Source: Roseivirga sp. UBA7431 (GTDB taxonomy: Bacteria; Bacteroidota; Bacteroidia; Cytophagales; Cyclobacteriaceae). Taken from it: a stretch of DNA of 18,704 nt. The DNA lies in NCBI GenBank assembly GCA_002477595.1, contig DLQN01000090.1:20665-39368 (forward strand), written 5' to 3'. A program made the position numbers and the translations under genes. The notes beneath the pieces are model-generated. The model was not told the origin of the DNA and made no database searches. It was given only the letters and a program-made list of their open reading frames with translations. Each line of letters starts with the position of its first letter. The first letter of the stretch is position 1. Below are positions 14,382 through 18,704 of this stretch, piece by piece.

Positions 14382-15785
14382 TTACGCGGGACCCCAGTCG
14401 ATAGAGACAGTTATCAATAAAACGATCCATGAGACGACCAATACAACCCCTACTACGGGTATGATAAACCTCAACCACTTGTCAAATGGTATTCGACACA
14501 TGGCCAACATGGCGATAAGACCACCCAATGTTGGGTTAAATAAGTTCGTAACACCATCGCCAATTTGATAGGCTAAAATAGTCGTTTGTCTTGTAAGCCC
14601 TAATAAATCACCCAGTGGGATCATTATAGGAAGTGTAGCTAAAGCCTGTCCACTTCCAGAAGGAATAAAGAAGTTGATCACCGATTGCGCAGCTGACATG
14701 GCTACTGCAGCAGCATATAATGGTAGTTGAGCTAAACCTTGCGACAGATAATAAGCAATGCTATCGGAGATATTACCCATCTCCATTGCTACTTTAATCG
14801 ATGTTGCAAAACCAACCATAAAAGCACCTGGTGCTACAACAGAGACTGAATTAAGCGCAGTTTCACTAATTGTTCGGCCACTCATCCCTCCTGCAATACC
14901 AGCCGCGATTGATATCATAAGGAAGATGGCAGATATTTCATCGATGAACCAATGATATTCAAATACACCAAAGAGCATCACTCCCATTCCACCAACAAAA
15001 ATTGCCATGATCAACCAGTTATTGGCGGACATCCGATACAACTCTAGTGGCTTGGAAAGCTCAAATCCTTTGGTGTCAATACCCAAGGAAAGGCTTCTTT
15101 CAGGGTTCTTTATAATACGCTTAAAGTATCTAATATTGAAATAAGCCAATATTGACAATGCACTGAGACACAGAATAGACCTTATCAACCAGCCAGAATA
15201 CATGGGCATTTCGGCAATCGTATGGCCCGTTCCAACTGTATAAGGATTGAATGGTGATAAACCGAAACCAACTGTCACTCCGCCCACTGAGATGGCAGCT
15301 GCCAGCATTAAATCACCACCAATCGCAAGACTGGTAATGGCAGCAATCGGTATTAGGGCTATGTTATTCTCGTAACCCACGAAGACCCCGAGCATACCGA
15401 AGATAAAGGTCATGAGAATAACGACTAAATACCTTCTCTCTAGTCCTAAATACTTCATGAAAGTGCCTACGGCATTCTCTATCATGCCAGAACGCTCTAA
15501 AATGCCAAACATTATACCACTCGACAATACCACAAAAATGATGGATATGGCAGATGCAAATCCTCCTGGTATTGCCAAAAAGGTATCGAGAAACGAAAGT
15601 GGCGTTTGTTCAATGGCCTTGTAGGAATCAGGAATGACTCGCTGACGTCCATCAACGAGTTCTCTCTCAAAATTTCCTGCAGGAATAATATAGCTAAGTA
15701 TTGCAGTGAGTATAATAATAGCGAACAGCATCACAATTGGATGCGGAATTCGCTGATACCATTTTTTAGACACTGCTTCTAACAC
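14382..15785 (-). CDS. YfcC/DcuC-type membrane transporter
   Basis: 467 residues, mostly hydrophobic, with roughly 11-12 membrane spans from residue 16 (HPIVMLFAIIILTAIL) to near the C-terminus. Family-like stretches are LSSGIMFGILERSGMIENAV (87-106), the glycine-rich AAISVGGVTVGFGLSPFNPYT, NFFIPSGSGQA and the GDGVTNLFNPTLGG re-entrant motif. The YfcC family belongs to the C4-dicarboxylate/basic amino acid carriers; substrate uncertain. The start codon is GTG at 15785, overlapping the stop of the propeller gene by one base (TAGTG). The next in-frame ATG, at residue 19, would cut into the first span. This coupling implies coordinated production with the secreted propeller protein. Confidence 0.87.
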   Translation of the reverse strand: MLEAVSKKWYQRIPHPIVMLFAIIILTAILSYIIPAGNFERELVDGRQRVIPDSYKAIEQTPLSFLDTFLAIPGGFASAISIIFVVLSSGIMFGILERSGMIENAVGTFMKYLGLERRYLVVILMTFIFGMLGVFVGYENNIALIPIAAITSLAIGGDLMLAAAISVGGVTVGFGLSPFNPYTVGTGHTIAEMPMYSGWLIRSILCLSALSILAYFNIRYFKRIIKNPERSLSLGIDTKGFELSKPLELYRMSANNWLIMAIFVGGMGVMLFGVFEYHWFIDEISAIFLMISIAAGIAGGMSGRTISETALNSVSVVAPGAFMVGFATSIKVAMEMGNISDSIAYYLSQGLAQLPLYAAAVAMSAAQSVINFFIPSGSGQALATLPIMIPLGDLLGLTRQTTILAYQIGDGVTNLFNPTLGGLIAMLAMCRIPFDKWLRFIIPVVGVVLVVSWIVLLITVSIDWGPA

Positions 15786-18704
15786 TAGTCTTCTTTAAGT
15801 GCTTCAAACTCCTTCTTGATCTCTTGGAATTTCGTTTTTAGCTCCTCAAATCTATCATAAGCATCTTTACCTGGCTGTTGGTCAGCTCTACCGATCGTGC
15901 TGTTCAAATAACCTGTTTGAGAACTAAGCATAGGCTGCATATAAGTACCTGGTGAAGTGACTAATTGATAGTAAACCCCATCAAGCGCCTCTTTCTTCCT
16001 TTGCTCCTTTTTGCTTCCTTGCTCTTGGTTCAAGGAATTGTTAAGTGCTTTTCTTTCGTCATCAATGGTTTTCACTAGCTGATCCACTTCACTTTGGAAT
16101 TCACGTACCGCCAAAGCAAGCGCCTCTTGCATTTTAACATCAGCATCGTTCACCAAAGTAGCTCTTGGATCTAACCTCACATTGAATTCCTGCTCAAGTA
16201 CTTGGTTTCCTACAGTCAACCTAGCTTTATAAGCTCCTGTTGAAACCATAGGTCCATTACCTAAATAAGACCTGTTAGGATTAGCACTCCATCCGCCATG
16301 ATGCCTCATATTCCAGTTAAAGCGATTGATTCCTGCCTTATTAGATAGTCCGCCTGATGCAGGAGCATTGCTAAAACCTGTTGACATATCTACGTCTGTA
16401 TTGACAGCAGGCTCCGACTTTCCACTAACAAATGATCGTACTACCTTGCCCGAAGTTGATAGGATATCAAGCCTAACCTCTTGCTTATCGTCAGCGATAT
16501 AATATTCTAGGTTAGCACCCGGCTGTGGACTTTGACGGCTATTCATTCTAAATCGAATAGCGTCTTTCGTGTCGAATAAGTAAGCTGATTGCTGAACAGC
16601 TTCGTTTAAGCTTCGAATGCTTGAGATATTATCGAGTATCCAGAATCCTCTACCCATTGTTGACATCACTAAGTCATCCTGATGGATCTTGATGTCTGTG
16701 ATCGGTGTAACTGGAAGGTTATTATTGAAAGCGTTCCAAGTTTCTCCATCATTCAATGAGATGAATAAGCCGAACTCAGTCCCAGCGTAAAGTACGCCTT
16801 CTTTATTTGGATCTTCTCTAACTACGCGTGTAGGGTAATCAGCAGGTAAACCATTATTCCCTGTAGTTATCAACTCCCAAGTCTTTCCATAATCCATTGT
16901 CTTATAGATATATGGGGCATAATCATTCAATTGATATCTTAATATGGCCACATATGCTTTTGCAGGGTTGTGAACCGAAGGTTCTACTGCATCTACTCTA
17001 CCGCCAATTGGCATATCTGGAGTTACTCGGTCCCAAGTAGCCCCACCATCTTTGGTGACATGCACTGGTCCATCGTTTGCACCTACCCAGATTAAACCCT
17101 CTTTAATTTTTGACTCCTGAATTGCGTAAATCGTACTGAAATATTCTTCACCCGTAACGTCTCTTGTAATTGGAGCCCCTGGCACCACTTGGAACTCATC
17201 ATCAAACGCAGTCAAATCAGGAGAAATGATTTGCCAAGTCTTACCGTCATCCATTGTCTTATGTACATACTGAGAAGTATGATAGACAACATTAGGGTTA
17301 TGCGGAGATACATGTATAGGTGCAACACGTTGAAATCTAAATTTCAAATCCTTAGGATTATGTCCATAGATATTCATTGCCCCGACATTGTATTGCATTT
17401 CTTGACCTGTTCGTTTATCAAAAGTCCCAAAATTACCTTTACAGTTAGAATACACAATATTTGGATTGCCCGGTTTAGGTACCGCAGGTCCTGTTTCGCA
17501 CCCACCTACTCCAAATATTGTTTGAGCTGCACTGCCAGTTTGCATACTCGGTACCGCTATAGTAGAATTATCTTGTTGCCCTGCATATAGCCAATACGGT
17601 GTTTGATCATCTACATCTACTTGATAAAGTTCTGCCGTTGGCTGATTGGATTGCGTAGACCATGATTTACCGTTATTCAAAGTCACATTGGCACCACCGT
17701 CATTTGCCTGTACCCAGATTGATGTATCGTTTGGATTGATCCAGATGTCATGGTTATCACCGTGCGGTGTTCTCTCCGTACTCCATGACTTACCACCATC
17801 GGAAGACTTCAAAAACCTTAATGCACTATTGTAGACTACATTTTCATTCTTTGGATTGGCATAAATGTTTGTGTAATAAAACGGTCTGTTTGTTAGGTTA
17901 GAATTGTCAGAAACGAATTCCCAACTTGCTCCACGATCGTCTGAACGATAAAGTCCTCCTTGATCATCAGAAGCCTCAATATTTGCATAAACAACATCTG
18001 GATTCGCTGGAGATACTGCAAAATCAATTTTACCAATTAGATTGGTAGGTAAACCGTTAGTAAGTTTCACCCAGTTAGTACCTCCATCAGTAGATTTATA
18101 GACTCCACCTTCACTAGAACCCGAAATGATGGTCCAAGGCTTTCTTTCACCTCTCCAGGCACCTGCATAAATCGTATTTGGATCATCTGGTGCAAACTCC
18201 AAATCAGAGAAACCAATACTGTCAGAGTGGTATAAAATTTTATCCCAAGAGGCACCGCCATCGGTTGTCTTGTATATTCCTCGATCTTCGTTTCGACCAA
18301 AGGCTTGGCCAATTGCTGCTACATAAACAACATCAGGATTGTCAGGGTGGATTTCAACAGCACCAATCTGTCCAGTATTCTTTAAACCAACAAATTCCCA
18401 CTCTTTACCAGCGTCAGCTGATTTATAAACTCCTTTTCCTGTAATCACATTAGAACGAATACCATCGGAACCTGTTCCTACATAAAGGATGTCTGGTTGC
18501 TTTTGATATACTGCAATCGCACCAATTGAAGGCGTTGAAAAATAGCCATCAGAGATATTATTCCATGAAATACCGTAGTCATCGGTTTTCCAGACGCCAC
18601 CACCGGTAGCTCCCATATAAAAAATAGATGGTTGGCTTACAACACCCATTACGGCAGTTACTCTACCGCCACGGTCAGGGCCAACATTTCTAAATTCATA
18701 AGAC
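15785..18704 (-). CDS. Large BNR/VPS10-like beta-propeller protein (5' end beyond window)
   Basis: 972 residues are visible and the frame is open to the right edge. The first visible residues, SYEFRNVGPDRGGRVTAV, show that it starts upstream, so the internal ATG at 18649 is not the start. Eleven Asp-box units follow, for example TDDYGISW, TTDGGASW, STDGGTNW, SDDRGASW, TMDDGKTW and LNDGETW, forming two propellers closed by MGRGFWILDN. A FlgD/Ig-like region comes next, then a helical, charged C-terminal segment (last 110 residues or so) that may form a coiled coil. HGDNHDIW with QANDGG, and AGQQDNS, match the 868-residue protein, so the two are paralogues. No type IX sorting domain at the C-terminus. 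Function unknown; the stop overlaps the transporter start. Confidence 0.9.
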   Translation of the reverse strand, partial: SYEFRNVGPDRGGRVTAVMGVVSQPSIFYMGATGGGVWKTDDYGISWNNISDGYFSTPSIGAIAVYQKQPDILYVGTGSDGIRSNVITGKGVYKSADAGKEWEFVGLKNTGQIGAVEIHPDNPDVVYVAAIGQAFGRNEDRGIYKTTDGGASWDKILYHSDSIGFSDLEFAPDDPNTIYAGAWRGERKPWTIISGSSEGGVYKSTDGGTNWVKLTNGLPTNLIGKIDFAVSPANPDVVYANIEASDDQGGLYRSDDRGASWEFVSDNSNLTNRPFYYTNIYANPKNENVVYNSALRFLKSSDGGKSWSTERTPHGDNHDIWINPNDTSIWVQANDGGANVTLNNGKSWSTQSNQPTAELYQVDVDDQTPYWLYAGQQDNSTIAVPSMQTGSAAQTIFGVGGCETGPAVPKPGNPNIVYSNCKGNFGTFDKRTGQEMQYNVGAMNIYGHNPKDLKFRFQRVAPIHVSPHNPNVVYHTSQYVHKTMDDGKTWQIISPDLTAFDDEFQVVPGAPITRDVTGEEYFSTIYAIQESKIKEGLIWVGANDGPVHVTKDGGATWDRVTPDMPIGGRVDAVEPSVHNPAKAYVAILRYQLNDYAPYIYKTMDYGKTWELITTGNNGLPADYPTRVVREDPNKEGVLYAGTEFGLFISLNDGETWNAFNNNLPVTPITDIKIHQDDLVMSTMGRGFWILDNISSIRSLNEAVQQSAYLFDTKDAIRFRMNSRQSPQPGANLEYYIADDKQEVRLDILSTSGKVVRSFVSGKSEPAVNTDVDMSTGFSNAPASGGLSNKAGINRFNWNMRHHGGWSANPNRSYLGNGPMVSTGAYKARLTVGNQVLEQEFNVRLDPRATLVNDADVKMQEALALAVREFQSEVDQLVKTIDDERKALNNSLNQEQGSKKEQRKKEALDGVYYQLVTSPGTYMQPMLSSQTGYLNSTIGRADQQPGKDAYDRFEELKTKFQEIKKEFEALKED

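Noticed and set aside
17189..17590. Plus-strand open frame of 133 codons
   Set aside because: Antisense to the large propeller gene; composition is typical of a shadow frame and no motif is seen.

Overview
The window looks like chromosome of a Bacteroidota bacterium, probably a marine Cytophagales-type lineage. This is an inference from the Bacteroidota-style -7 promoter box (TANNTTTG), A-rich leaders without Shine-Dalgarno sequences, large secreted BNR/VPS10-like beta-propeller proteins, moderate-to-low GC, and dispersed hairpin repeats in the gaps. There is no rRNA, tRNA, CRISPR array, integrase or transposase, and no gap over 300 bases.

Layout. 1-767 (-) is the 5' part of an xdhC gene, divergent from a plus-strand run: moaA, moeA, moaC, a cytosolic BNR propeller gene, and a secreted 868-residue BNR propeller gene (to 7496). 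From 7501 to the right edge all genes are on the minus strand. In transcription order from the right edge these are: a very large BNR propeller gene (5' end outside the window), a YfcC-type transporter, an ArgE-like deacylase, an unusual M23-type protein, a SnoaL-like small protein with a clear terminator, then mocA, moeB-rhodanese, moaD, moaE, sufS, sufU and a possible 39-residue ORF. The two strands converge near 7500.

How the genes fit. About two thirds of the window is a molybdenum-cofactor (Moco) island. MoaA and MoaC make cyclic pyranopterin monophosphate. MoaD/MoaE convert it to molybdopterin. The MoeB-rhodanese fusion activates and sulfurates MoaD. SufS/SufU could supply the sulfur. 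MoeA inserts molybdate, MocA adds CMP, and XdhC would hand cofactor to a xanthine-dehydrogenase-family enzyme outside the window. The MogA/MoaB adenylyltransferase step is not present here.

Points most worth following are: a cytosolic beta-propeller family placed directly after moaC; a complete cysteine-to-MoaD sulfur relay encoded together; two unrelated intergenic hairpin repeat families that each carry a similar 20-base palindromic insert; a structured repeat ending at the base before a start codon; a 39-codon ORF containing a strong hairpin; and a propeller-transporter-deacylase-M23 gene group with a 1-base stop/start overlap.
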